The translations under genes and the position numbers were made by a program. A DNA stretch of 64,000 nt from Spongiactinospora sp. TRM90649 (GTDB lineage: Bacteria > Actinomycetota > Actinomycetes > Streptosporangiales > Streptosporangiaceae), in the NCBI RefSeq assembly GCF_029382225.1, contig NZ_JARLTC010000044.1, forward strand, positions 27,961 through 91,960, in the 5' to 3' direction. The notes beneath the pieces were generated by a model. The model was given only the letters and a program-made list of their open reading frames with translations. It was not told where the DNA came from and searched no databases. Below are positions 56,776 through 64,000 of the stretch, in pieces. The first letter of the stretch is position 1. Every line of letters begins with the position of its first letter.

Positions 56776-57588
56776 ATGTCGAACATCGCTCCCGGAAAGT
56801 GCGTTCCCGCCAGCGTTCCCGGCCAGAAACTGACGCCGGAAGACATGGCGCGGGTGACGGCGGAAGACTGGGCGGCAATTCAGCGGCTGGCGCGTGGCTA
56901 CTGCCGCACGGTCGATGCCACACGGTCCCGTAAACGGATGGACGGAAGCGCCACCGTCGTCAAGCAGGGGCACGCACCATACGGCACGGACGATGTTTCG
57001 GATGACGTCACCCAGGATGCCGTTCTTCTTTTCGCTCAGCGGCTGGGCGACATCCTCGGCTCATGCCGTACGACTTCCGACAGCACGCCGGAGGCTCCGG
57101 CGTGGGTCTACGTCCGGCGCGACGGCGGTGAGATGACGATCACACGTACGACGTTGCAGCGGTGGGCTGTGCGCGATGCGGCGGCGCGGAACGGGTACCG
57201 CATCGATGTGCCTGCGAGCGAGCTCGACGCCACACCCGGCGCGCAGGTCACGCGGGGTTCGCAGCACGCGGAGAACGTGGCGCGGGCGGCTGCGGCGTTC
57301 TATGTGGCGCAGAACAGCGCCACCATCTTCCGGCAAGCGTTCGGGGACGGCCAGGAGTTTCCGACCATCACGGAAGTCATGGCGGTAGCTGCACAGGTCG
57401 ATAATCTCGGACGCGCGGGGATCTTGAGCAAGGTCGCTCAAAAGAGGTACGGCGGGGCGTACGGTTCCCGGCGCGCTGTGATCCGTGTGCGGGATGCCGC
57501 GCGGGCGGAGTGGCGAAAGCTGTCCGAGCGTCTGGACGACGCCAGGGATCTGCTGACGCACGGCGATACCGAAGCTCAGGACGACTGA
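56776..57588 (+). CDS. Uncharacterised protein, possibly sigma-like
   Basis: The product is 270 residues from ATG 56776. Near the front, LTPEDMARVTAEDWAAIQRL and DDVSDDVTQDAVLLFAQRLG resemble the region 2 helices of sigma-like proteins, but no clear region 4 is seen. The C-terminus has VRDAARAEWRKLSERLDDAR. Such proteins occur on actinomycete plasmids and integrative elements, and their function is unknown. A start at 56713 is possible but adds unlike sequence. It is followed by a strong terminator. Confidence 0.62.
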   Translation: MSNIAPGKCVPASVPGQKLTPEDMARVTAEDWAAIQRLARGYCRTVDATRSRKRMDGSATVVKQGHAPYGTDDVSDDVTQDAVLLFAQRLGDILGSCRTTSDSTPEAPAWVYVRRDGGEMTITRTTLQRWAVRDAAARNGYRIDVPASELDATPGAQVTRGSQHAENVARAAAAFYVAQNSATIFRQAFGDGQEFPTITEVMAVAAQVDNLGRAGILSKVAQKRYGGAYGSRRAVIRVRDAARAEWRKLSERLDDARDLLTHGDTEAQDD

Positions 57589-57602
57589 CCCACCACACGC
57601 AT

Positions 57603-57633
57603 AAAGGGTCTCAGCGAAGCGCTGAGACCCTTT
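57603..57633 (+). terminator. Hairpin terminator
   Basis: AAAGGGTCTCAGCG pairs perfectly with CGCTGAGACCCTTT across a 3-base loop (14-bp stem), 15 bases after the stop of the upstream gene. Confidence 0.85.
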
Positions 57634-58138
57634 ACGCTTGCTCGGTAATCAGCTTAATCGGCGCGAAAGTATCGAAAAGCTGCGGACGATTGAAAGGGAG
57701 AGCCTGCCGTATTTAAGTGAGAGCGGGATTCGCCGGTACACGCTTGCATGTACCGGCGAACCTCGCTCCGCTCCTGTGTGATTCACGATGCGTGCGGAAG
57801 ACCGTGATCGTGACACAGGGCGGCTGGACGGCCCGGTCGTTCACGGCGACGCACGACAATGAGAAGGCGCCGCCGGGCGCGGACGGCCGGGCCGGTTCGG
57901 TCACTGTATTTATATGAGCGCGGTTCGCGGATTCGGGTCGCGCGAATGCGTTCCTGATGCCGTGTGTTTCCCGAGATCCCGAGGGGACGGAGGTGCAACG
58001 CGTCCGGGGTGAGCGGTATGGCGAGGGCTTTGGGGTGTACGGCATTGACGGCTGGTTTGGCTACTGTGATGGATCATTTCTTGCCTCGCTGTGCCCTCCG
58101 GTAATCATTGCCCGGCTCTCGCCGAGGAAGGAGGAACG
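57634..58138. other. Spacer with strong dyad before small gene
   Basis: No supported gene apart from the dyad at 57729-57760. A promoter for the next genes is likely to lie here. Confidence 0.4.
57729..57760. repeat. Perfect 12-bp inverted repeat TTCGCCGGTACA / TGTACCGGCGAA
   Basis: The arms are separated by 8 bases (CGCTTGCA). The pairing extends partly outward (GAGCG / CGCTC). It is not at a gene end, so it is more likely an operator, a small RNA structure, or a replication or transfer site than a terminator. Confidence 0.5.
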
Positions 58139-58549
58139 TTGGGCGTTTCACTGGGAAAAGACGTCGCCCGCACCATCGAACAGGCTCGTCATGCCGACTA
58201 TGCAGCGTCCGCAGAACTGGTGTGCCAGCTTCAGCGCGGGCAGCGGCTCACCGCCGAACCGCTGTTCATGGCCGTCTACTGTTCAGCGGTACGGGCATGG
58301 TGGGATCTGGTCGACCTTCAGATCTGCCAGGAAGGCGCGGAGGCGGCGCATGCCGTACGGCGGGTACGGGTGCGGGCGCGGCACTACCTGACCGGACAAC
58401 CGGTCGCGTCGCGGGCGGGCACTCTGTTCGATCACGCGCTGGCTCATGCTTCCCGGGCCGCCGCCCGCTACTTTCTGGCGCGCACCGGGGAACTTTTCGC
58501 CCGCGCCGCGCAATCTGAAACAGCGCACACGGGCGAGGAGCGGGAGTAA
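58139..58549 (+). CDS. Small helical protein, unrecognised
   Basis: The product is 136 residues, from TTG 58139 with GGAGG directly upstream. The sequence is Arg- and Ala-rich and helical (EQARHADYAASAELVCQLQR, AHAVRRVRVRARHYLTGQP, FDHALAHASRAAARYFLART). No membrane span is present. It is probably a mobile-element accessory protein. A GTG at 58091 is an alternative start. Confidence 0.5.
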   Translation: MGVSLGKDVARTIEQARHADYAASAELVCQLQRGQRLTAEPLFMAVYCSAVRAWWDLVDLQICQEGAEAAHAVRRVRVRARHYLTGQPVASRAGTLFDHALAHASRAAARYFLARTGELFARAAQSETAHTGEERE

Positions 58550-58709
58550 TCGGACCAACCCATATAGGAGCGCATATGGCGGCTCATTCGCGTCGCTATG
58601 AAGCACATGGCCGTGAAATCCCCGCTCAGCGCAGCATCTGAGTTTGCTGACCCACTTTCATCCGCCCTCGGTCCGTGACCGAGGGCTGTCTCATGCCTGG
58701 AGGCCTTCC

Positions 58710-59786
58710 ATGACCGCGGTATCCGAGCCTGCCACCGACCAGGTGCCGACCATCACCATCACGAGCCCGGCCGATGCCGTCGCAATCGTCCCGTACCTGC
58801 TGGGCTATCACCCGTCGCTGAGCATGGTCGTCATCATGATCGACGGTGACACAGCCACGGCCAAAGGTGTCCTCCGCTTCGATCTTCCTCAGGCTGCGGC
58901 AGACGCCGACGACCACACCACGGAGGCCGTCGGGCTTCTGCTCCGCTACGGGATTGGGCAGGTGCTACTGCTCGGATACGGACCGGGAAACCGGGCCACG
59001 CCGGTCGTGGACGCCATGCGGCCCGCCCTGGCCGATGCGGGGATCGCTGTCTGTGAGGCGCTGCGCGTCGCCGACGGGCGGTACTGGTCCTACCTGTGCA
59101 CGAATCCGTCTTGCTGCCCGGCGGAGGGGGTGGCGTTCGATGTGTCCGGCAGCGTGCCCGCCGCCACAGCGGTGCTGGCGGGGATGCGCGCCCTGCCCGA
59201 CCGGGCATCGCTCGTTGCGACCCTGGACCCGCCGTCCGGCTTCGACCGAGCACGAGGAGACCGCGTCATGCGGCAGTTGTGCTCCCAGGTCCGGGAACTG
59301 GACGGGGAAGACCGCGACTGGTTCAGCGATGGAGTGGAACAGGTCACCGCCTCTCTGGATCGGATGCAGGCCGGGGAGGACCTCGACGTTTCCACCCTGG
59401 CTTGGTTGGGGGTGCATCTGACCTCGGTCGCGGTCCGCGACATCGTGCTGACCCGCATTGCAGACGAGGATGCGGACACGCATGTCCGGTTGTGGACTGA
59501 GGTCACTCGCAAGGCCCCGGCTGCCTTCGCCGCCCCACCAGCCACGCTGGTGGCGTTCGCCGCGCTGTCGCGGGGAGACGGGGCGCTGGCGCGCGTTGCC
59601 TTGGAACGGGCGTTGTCCGCCGATCCCGGCTACACCATGGCGCTACTGATCACTCAGGCGATCGATGTGGGAATGACGCCCGCGCAGATGTTCGCGACCG
59701 ATTGGGGTGGCCAAGCGGACGCGATCACCGCCCAGGCCCGTCAGAACACCACCTATGCCCGGCCGGTACTACCAGAGGGGTGGTGA
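58710..59786 (+). CDS. DUF4192 family protein
   Basis: The product is 358 residues. The family pattern PTITITSPADAVAIVPYLLG is followed by PSLSMVVIMIDGD, RFDLP and VLLLGYGPG, and later SYLCTNPSCCPAEG with two Cys pairs. These proteins are common on actinomycete plasmids and integrative elements; their job is unknown. GGAGG precedes ATG 58710. The stop overlaps the next gene as GTGA, so they form one transcript. Confidence 0.88.
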   Translation: MTAVSEPATDQVPTITITSPADAVAIVPYLLGYHPSLSMVVIMIDGDTATAKGVLRFDLPQAAADADDHTTEAVGLLLRYGIGQVLLLGYGPGNRATPVVDAMRPALADAGIAVCEALRVADGRYWSYLCTNPSCCPAEGVAFDVSGSVPAATAVLAGMRALPDRASLVATLDPPSGFDRARGDRVMRQLCSQVRELDGEDRDWFSDGVEQVTASLDRMQAGEDLDVSTLAWLGVHLTSVAVRDIVLTRIADEDADTHVRLWTEVTRKAPAAFAAPPATLVAFAALSRGDGALARVALERALSADPGYTMALLITQAIDVGMTPAQMFATDWGGQADAITAQARQNTTYARPVLPEGW

Positions 59787-60313
59787 GCGCGTTGACCCAC
59801 GCCACTGCCCGGTCGGCCCTCGTCATCGGCACAGCCGGGCACCTTCTGGACATCGAAGCCGAGATCGTGACCGGCCCTGCGGGGCTGCGTTTCAACGGCA
59901 TCCCAGCCTCGGCGATCTGGCCTGTCCGCGACCGGCTACGCGCCGCCGTACTTAACAGCGGCATGCACTGGCCCGATGAGCGGATCAGGGTCAGCATGCG
60001 GCCGGAGGGTCTGCCGGTCTACTCGTCTAGCGTTGATCTGGCGTTGGGCGTGGTGATCCTGGCAGCGGCCGGGATGGTGCCACCGGATCGGCTGGGCGGG
60101 CGGCTGTTTCTCGGCGAGCTCGGCCTGAACGGCGCGGTCCGGCCGGTGGCGGGTGTCGCAGTGGCCGTGCGGGCCGCCGTGCATGCCGGGATCACCGAAG
60201 TCGTCGTACCCGGCGCGTGCATGGACGCCCTCGGGCAGGACTCCGGAGCTGCGCTGCTTCCAGCGACCGGGCTCACCGAGGTGATCGATTGGCTGACCGG
60301 CGACGCCCCGTAG
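59783..60313 (+). CDS. Stand-alone ComM/YifB N-terminal domain protein
   Basis: This 176-residue protein contains only the N-terminal ribosomal-S5-like domain of ComM/Mg-chelatase-like proteins: LDIEAEIVTGPAGLRFNGIP, DRLRAAVLNSGMHWP, SSSVDLALGVVILAAAGMV and LFLGELGLNGAVRPVAGV. The AAA+ ATPase part that normally follows (Walker A, about 300 residues) is missing and the gene ends naturally before the next one. GTG 59783 overlaps the DUF4192 stop. Full ComM acts in natural transformation as a branch-migration helicase; this short form must work differently or with a partner. Confidence 0.78.
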   Translation: MSALTHATARSALVIGTAGHLLDIEAEIVTGPAGLRFNGIPASAIWPVRDRLRAAVLNSGMHWPDERIRVSMRPEGLPVYSSSVDLALGVVILAAAGMVPPDRLGGRLFLGELGLNGAVRPVAGVAVAVRAAVHAGITEVVVPGACMDALGQDSGAALLPATGLTEVIDWLTGDAP

Positions 60314-60329
60314 ACATCCCATGGAATCC

Positions 60330-60357
60330 ACAGGCACCGGCCCCGGCCGGTGCCTGT
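60330..60357 (+). terminator. Hairpin between ComM-like and DUF932 genes
   Basis: ACAGGCACCGGCC pairs with GGCCGGTGCCTGT. It sits 17 bases after a stop and 31 before the next start, so it may terminate or only attenuate. Confidence 0.6.
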
Positions 60358-60387
60358 CCCATCTCACCAGAAGAAGGGCAGAGCGCG

Positions 60388-61413
60388 ATGTCCCGCGAAT
60401 CACTGAAGTGGCTCAACACCAACACGCTGATCGGTTTCACCAGCAAGCGCGGAAACGCCTGGCACTACCGGGCGAGCATGCAGGATGAGGAGCCGAACCA
60501 CTACCCCGGCGCGATCCCGGTCGATGACATCCAGCGGCGGCTGTTCGGCTGGCAGGCGCTGTCTAGTCCTGTCTATGTGGAAGATCCCAGAGGCGGCCTG
60601 GCGCTGGTGCCGGAACGGCAGGCGATCCTGCGCAGCGACACCGGCCACGTCATGGGCATCTTCTCCGACGGGTATGAGCCGCACCCTTACGGCGAGTGGT
60701 TGATCTGCCGGATCTCTCATCTACTGGACGACGCCGAGTTGTCGATCGGGTCGGCCGGGCTGCTGCGGGGCGGCGCGGTCGCCTGGGTGTCGGTGGAGAT
60801 CTCCGACAACATCCGGACACCGGAAGGGGTGGAGTTCCGCCCGCATCTGTTCGGCGCGACCTCTTTCGATGGATCGCTGGCGACCACGTTCAAGCGAGCG
60901 GTGACCAACATCGTGTGCGACAACACGATGGCCGCCGGACTCACCGAACGCGGCCAGCAGGTCAAGATCAAGCATTCGCGGAACGCGAAGTTCCGGTTGG
61001 CCGAAGCCCGTGAGGCGCTGAACATCGTCTACGCCTTGGCGGACGGGTTCTGCGAGGCGGTGCGCGATCTGTGCCGGACATCGGTCACTCACCGACAGTG
61101 GAGCGCCTTCCTGGACGCGCACGCCCCGATGCCAGCAGAAGCAGGCCGTGGCCGGACCATGGCTGAGAACAAGCGAGACAGCCTAGCGCGGCTGTGGAAC
61201 CACGACATGCGCGTGTCGCCGTGGCGAGGTACGGCCTGGGGTGTGGTGCAGGCGGTCAACACCTTCACCCACCACGAGCAGACCGTACGCGGCGCGGAGC
61301 GAGCCGAGCGGAACATGCTGCGGGCGGTGACCGGCGGCGTCGAGGAACTCGACCGGACCACTCTGCGCACGCTTTCCGTGGTGCTGGACCGGCCGCTCGC
61401 CGTCGTGGCCTGA
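60388..61413 (+). CDS. DUF932 / phage-plasmid-like protein (TIGR03299 type)
   Basis: The product is 341 residues. It shows the family layout: SRESLKWLNTNTLIGFTSKR and AWHYRASMQDEEPNHYPGAI at the front, ILRSDTGHVMGIFSDGYEPH, and TTFKRAVTNIVCDNTMAAGL in the middle. The family is found on plasmids, phages and integrative elements, where it may bind DNA or assist anti-restriction; its function is not settled. ATG 60388 is preceded by AAGAAGGG. It follows a hairpin, so it may be expressed separately. Confidence 0.86.
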   Translation: MSRESLKWLNTNTLIGFTSKRGNAWHYRASMQDEEPNHYPGAIPVDDIQRRLFGWQALSSPVYVEDPRGGLALVPERQAILRSDTGHVMGIFSDGYEPHPYGEWLICRISHLLDDAELSIGSAGLLRGGAVAWVSVEISDNIRTPEGVEFRPHLFGATSFDGSLATTFKRAVTNIVCDNTMAAGLTERGQQVKIKHSRNAKFRLAEAREALNIVYALADGFCEAVRDLCRTSVTHRQWSAFLDAHAPMPAEAGRGRTMAENKRDSLARLWNHDMRVSPWRGTAWGVVQAVNTFTHHEQTVRGAERAERNMLRAVTGGVEELDRTTLRTLSVVLDRPLAVVA

Positions 61414-61432
61414 CGCCCGGAGGGGGAATGCC

Positions 61433-61573
61433 ATGCCGCCCGAACGCAACCTCAGACGTGCGTGGTCACGTGCCCGGCGCAGCAGGCCGCGCCCGCGTGG
61501 GAAGCGGTTCAGAAGCACCGAACAGCGTGCCCTACGCATTAGGCTCCCCGCTGAATCGCTGAGCCGCCTCTGA
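61433..61573 (+). CDS. Small Arg-rich ORF
   Basis: A 46-residue frame from ATG 61433 (PERNLRRAWSRARRSRPRPR and on) has a perfect GGAGG 9 bases upstream and starts 19 bases after the DUF932 stop. It is very basic, suggesting nucleic-acid binding, but the composition may also be due to GC-rich DNA. Support rests on the ribosome site and position. Confidence 0.35.
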   Translation: MPPERNLRRAWSRARRSRPRPRGKRFRSTEQRALRIRLPAESLSRL

Positions 61574-61655
61574 CTGAGCCCGCACACCTTGCTGAGACGT
61601 TTCTGCGACCCTGGCGGAGCGGCGCACGCTACGAGCATGAGGGGCGGAGACGGAT

Positions 61656-62141
61656 ATGAACGAGGCGACCGCGCATCTGTTGTTCGACACGGTGGAGCGG
61701 TTGGAGAAGAACATCGTGGCCCGGGAGTGTCCGGCGATGGTCGCCATGGAAGGCACCGGCAAGATCATCTTGAGTGACTACGATTACTTGCGCGACAGTG
61801 CCGCCGCAGCGGCGTTCGAGACCCGGGCGGCCGACAAGGCGGCGGAGATCGGCGCGCTGCGCTGGGTGCTGGCGGTTCCCCAGGTGTGGATCTTCACCCC
61901 GCCCAGTACGGTCGCCGTGCGCGCGGTCTCCAATCACCCCCTGCGGGACGGAGAGCAGGAGGCCATCACTTGGATGAGCTTCGACCGGGAGGATGGCATC
62001 GACTACGGACGCGTCGCTTATGCGCGTCGCCCGAGCGGAGAACCGGTCTTCGAGGAGCCGGAGATCTTTGAGGTAGGCATCCGGCCTAGGGAAACGATGC
62101 CGGGCTTCCTACTGCTGCAACGATGCCTGAGTGAGGAGTGA
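61656..62141 (+). CDS. Hypothetical protein of mobile region
   Basis: The product is 161 residues and unrecognised. Helices (NEATAHLLFDTVERLEKNIV, DSAAAAAFETRAADKAAEI) are followed by strands (RWVLAVPQVWIFTPPSTVAV, AITWMSFDREDGIDYGRVAY). GAGGGGCGGAG precedes the ATG. A perfect hairpin overlaps its stop, so it ends a transcript. Confidence 0.6.
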   Translation: MNEATAHLLFDTVERLEKNIVARECPAMVAMEGTGKIILSDYDYLRDSAAAAAFETRAADKAAEIGALRWVLAVPQVWIFTPPSTVAVRAVSNHPLRDGEQEAITWMSFDREDGIDYGRVAYARRPSGEPVFEEPEIFEVGIRPRETMPGFLLLQRCLSEE

Positions 62142-62164
62142 GGGCCGGTCCAGGGACCGGCCCT
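62141..62164 (+). terminator. Hairpin terminator at end of plus-strand genes
   Basis: AGGGCCGGTC pairs with GACCGGCCCT across a 4-base loop, starting at the last base of the upstream stop. It also faces the convergent NlpC/P60 gene. Confidence 0.75.
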
Positions 62165-62272
62165 CCGACCGAACTTCAGTTCTTATCAACGGAAAGCTGA
62201 GATCAGTCGGACCGACTCTACAGAGTGCTTCTGAGGACTGCCAGGACTGTTCCCAGGCCGGTCGTGGCGGTC

Positions 62273-62947
62273 CTAATGATAATCCGGCTGCCGGTGCGGG
62301 CGGATGACGCCGATGAACTCACGTTCCCGATCCGGGACGCCCGCCCAAGAGTCGATGCGTACAGTGCTGCCGGTGGACGGCGCATGCACCATGCGAGTGG
62401 CGTCGATCGCCAGGCCGACATGGTGGATGGTCGCCGGGCTGGCCGGGTCGGTGGCGAAGAAGATGAGATCCCCCGGCGCGATCTGGCTTCTGGGCACACG
62501 AGATCCGGCCTTCCACTGCGCGGAGGTGTCCCCGCCGATCCGGGCCCCGGCTTGCGACCAGGCGTACTCGGTCAGGCCGGAGCAGTCGAATCCCCGCGTA
62601 TGGGCACCGTGTGCGATACCGAGACTGGGGCCGCCTGGCCCGCCGCCGCCCCAGGAGTACGGCATGCCGCGCATGCGCAGAGCGGCCTGCACGGCGAGCA
62701 CACCCAGTTCCGCTCCGGCAAGCAGTGCGGTTGCCACGTCCGGCAACTGCGCGCACACATCTGATGAGGGCAGGCCCGGCCTTATTTCCCGGGGGGATGG
62801 TCGCACCGGGGCGGCCTTCTTGCAGATCGCGTCGGCCGAGGTGAGCGCATAGTGTGCACTACTTGACATTCCTGCGAGCAGGGCGACGCCTACCGCGAGG
62901 CATGCCCCCACGGCCAGACTGGCTGTGAGTCCGGTCTCGTCGATCAC
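62273..62947 (-). CDS. NlpC/P60-family cell wall peptidase
   Basis: This 224-residue protein has an N-terminal hydrophobic segment (ASLAVGACLAVGVALLAGM) serving as signal or anchor. The catalytic domain carries FDCSGLTEYAWSQAG (Cys), PATIHHVGLAIDATR (His) and a third polar residue region HAPSTGSTVRI. It cleaves peptidoglycan stem peptides. In conjugative elements such enzymes open the wall for the transfer channel. GTG 62947 overlaps the replication-relaxation gene stop as GTGA. Confidence 0.9.
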   Translation of the reverse strand: MIDETGLTASLAVGACLAVGVALLAGMSSSAHYALTSADAICKKAAPVRPSPREIRPGLPSSDVCAQLPDVATALLAGAELGVLAVQAALRMRGMPYSWGGGGPGGPSLGIAHGAHTRGFDCSGLTEYAWSQAGARIGGDTSAQWKAGSRVPRSQIAPGDLIFFATDPASPATIHHVGLAIDATRMVHAPSTGSTVRIDSWAGVPDREREFIGVIRPHRQPDYH

Positions 62948-63783
62948 TTGGACTCTTCTGAGCTGGCCGGGGGCCAGTGGTCGGCAAGTTCGGCCAGACG
63001 TAGCCGCCCTTCCCTGCGGTTGTGCGGCAGCCAGATGGCCCCCTCAGGAGCCGGACTGCGCACGGCGGTCGCGCAAGGTACCCCGGCCTGGGCGGCGCAC
63101 ATCTGGAGCCGGGCGTGCAGGTTGGCCTCCCGCCGCGTGGAACTGGTCAGGAACAGGACTGGGGTGGTGATTCCAGTGGCGGAGGCGAGCGCGGCGTAGC
63201 CGTGCAGCTTAGCGGCGACTCTGTCGAGGGTCTCGGTGCCGGTGTCGTATTCGAGGAAGAAGTCCAGGGGCCGGCCGTTCTCGGTCCAGCGGGCGTAGGC
63301 GTCGGGCCGGGCGTGTTTGCCCCATTGTGCGGCGCAGCGCGCCTCGGGCCACCAGGTCGAAAGGCGGCACCCGTCTGATTGGCGGGCGTTGCCGTATAGG
63401 CGGGCGAAGACCTCGTTGGTGCCCACGGTGTGGGCGAGCCGCTGGCTGAACGCGATCGCCATGGTCCGATCTCGGCGGTAACCGAACTCGCGTAGCCCAA
63501 TGCCGTCCTCGGTGGCCAGTACGGCGGCGCCCGGTTCTCCGAGCACGTAGTGCCACGGCGCGGTGCCGAGTGGGGGTTTGGGGCGGAAGCGGTCCAGGAC
63601 GCCGAGGCGGTGGAGTTTGAGCAGCCGGTGGCGTGCGGTGGTCGGGTCGTTGAAGGCGATTCGGGTGAGCTGGTGACCGGTGAGGACCGTGTGGTCCCAG
63701 ACCAGGCGAAGCAGGCTGCGGTCACGGCCGGTCAGCAGGGTGGCCAGCGACGCCATTACGGTCGGCGTGTAGTGGTCGTTCAT
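62944..63783 (-). CDS. Replication-relaxation family protein
   Basis: This 279-residue protein has the family layout: LTGRDRSLLRLVWDHTVLTG, RHRLLKLHRLGVLDRFRPKP (winged helix-turn-helix) and RPDAYARWTENGRPLDFFLE with the following YDTGTETLDRVAAKL. These proteins are found on actinomycete plasmids and ICEs and are thought to take part in replication initiation or transfer. GGAGGAG precedes ATG 63783, which overlaps the previous stop as ATGA. Confidence 0.88.
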   Translation of the reverse strand: MNDHYTPTVMASLATLLTGRDRSLLRLVWDHTVLTGHQLTRIAFNDPTTARHRLLKLHRLGVLDRFRPKPPLGTAPWHYVLGEPGAAVLATEDGIGLREFGYRRDRTMAIAFSQRLAHTVGTNEVFARLYGNARQSDGCRLSTWWPEARCAAQWGKHARPDAYARWTENGRPLDFFLEYDTGTETLDRVAAKLHGYAALASATGITTPVLFLTSSTRREANLHARLQMCAAQAGVPCATAVRSPAPEGAIWLPHNRREGRLRLAELADHWPPASSEESK

Positions 63784-64000
63784 GTGTGATCTCCTCCTGT
63801 TGAGTGCTGGCGTGGGTCGTCCTGCGGCAGGGCTTCGGGGCGGGCGGGGGTACGGCCGTGCGCCTGTGCGGCGGCAGCCCGGATACGCCCCGCACGCTCA
63901 GAATCTGAGGTGGGCAGCGGGCGGGTGCGCAGCGTGAACGGCGGGGTTTCCGCCGAGCTCACGACGAGGCGGGCGGCGGCCTGGAAGGCGCCCAGATGGG
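63780..64000 (-). CDS. C-terminal end of probable conjugative transfer (TraD/VirD4-like) protein, partial
   Basis: The minus-strand frame is open to the window edge, so the start lies beyond 64000. The visible end (LGAFQAAARLVVSSAETPPF, then TLRTRPLPTSDSERAG and a polar tail) resembles the final segment of type IV coupling proteins from actinomycete elements. Its stop overlaps the replication-relaxation start. The identity is inferred from a short piece plus context. Confidence 0.5.
   Translation of the reverse strand, partial: HLGAFQAAARLVVSSAETPPFTLRTRPLPTSDSERAGRIRAAAAQAHGRTPARPEALPQDDPRQHSTGGDHT

Overview
The window is high-GC DNA with GC-rich third codon positions, Shine-Dalgarno-led genes, many GTG starts and long chains of 4-base ATGA/GTGA overlaps. 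It also carries families typical of filamentous actinomycetes: XRE regulators paired with DUF397, SAV_5884-type ATP-grasp RiPP genes, Methyltransf_19, a BTAD regulator, DUF4192 and replication-relaxation proteins. A Streptosporangiales or Thermomonosporaceae-like host (for example Actinomadura) is my best guess, by inference only. I found no tRNA, rRNA or core housekeeping gene, so this reads as an accessory region.

Layout. (1) 1-7982: defence island with the 3' end of a probable prokaryotic-Piwi (pPIWI_RE) gene, a decayed N6-adenine methylase, and an intact type I restriction-modification operon hsdM-hsdS-hsdR. (2) 8403-12834: relic of an ATP-grasp RiPP cluster (intact methyltransferase tgmC, broken maturase tgmB, IS630 fragment), then an XRE / DUF397 / ATPase regulatory triad. 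(3) 13088-16824 (minus): a coupled ECF sigma factor operon with three unfamiliar proteins. (4) 17208-30966: a biosynthesis-like region. Its core is a five-gene plus-strand run of B12-radical SAM enzyme, thymidylate-kinase-like protein, PLP aminotransferase, formyltransferase and cupin, followed directly by an EEP hydrolase. Around it lie an aldo/keto reductase, an XRE/PLD-like regulator, a Nudix protein, a carbamoyltransferase remnant, an HFCD flavoprotein, an EamA exporter and a TPR regulator. (5) 31425-37414: Methyltransf_19 protein, small proteins, a large helicase with four helicase-associated repeats, a second EEP protein and a HAD phosphatase. (6) 37729-43325: a second tgmC-like methyltransferase gene split by an IS3 element that is itself split by an IS30 element, then an IS256 element with a clean 8-bp target duplication. 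(7) 43415-53401 (minus): a complete Tad/Flp pilus operon of 12 genes ending in an unusual membrane LysM-BTAD protein. (8) 53818-56034: two transposase relics flanking an AT-richer two-gene module whose second gene is a PD-(D/E)XK nuclease candidate. (9) 56776-64000: plasmid- or ICE-like genes (DUF4192, ComM N-domain, DUF932, NlpC/P60, replication-relaxation, and the tail of a probable conjugative transfer protein).

Most promising for new biology: the B12-radical SAM/kinase/aminotransferase/formyltransferase/cupin run at 19429-26562, the isolated two-gene nuclease module at 54431-55637, the four-gene sigma operon, and the LysM-BTAD protein coupled to the Tad operon. All functional statements come from motif reading; no database search was run.
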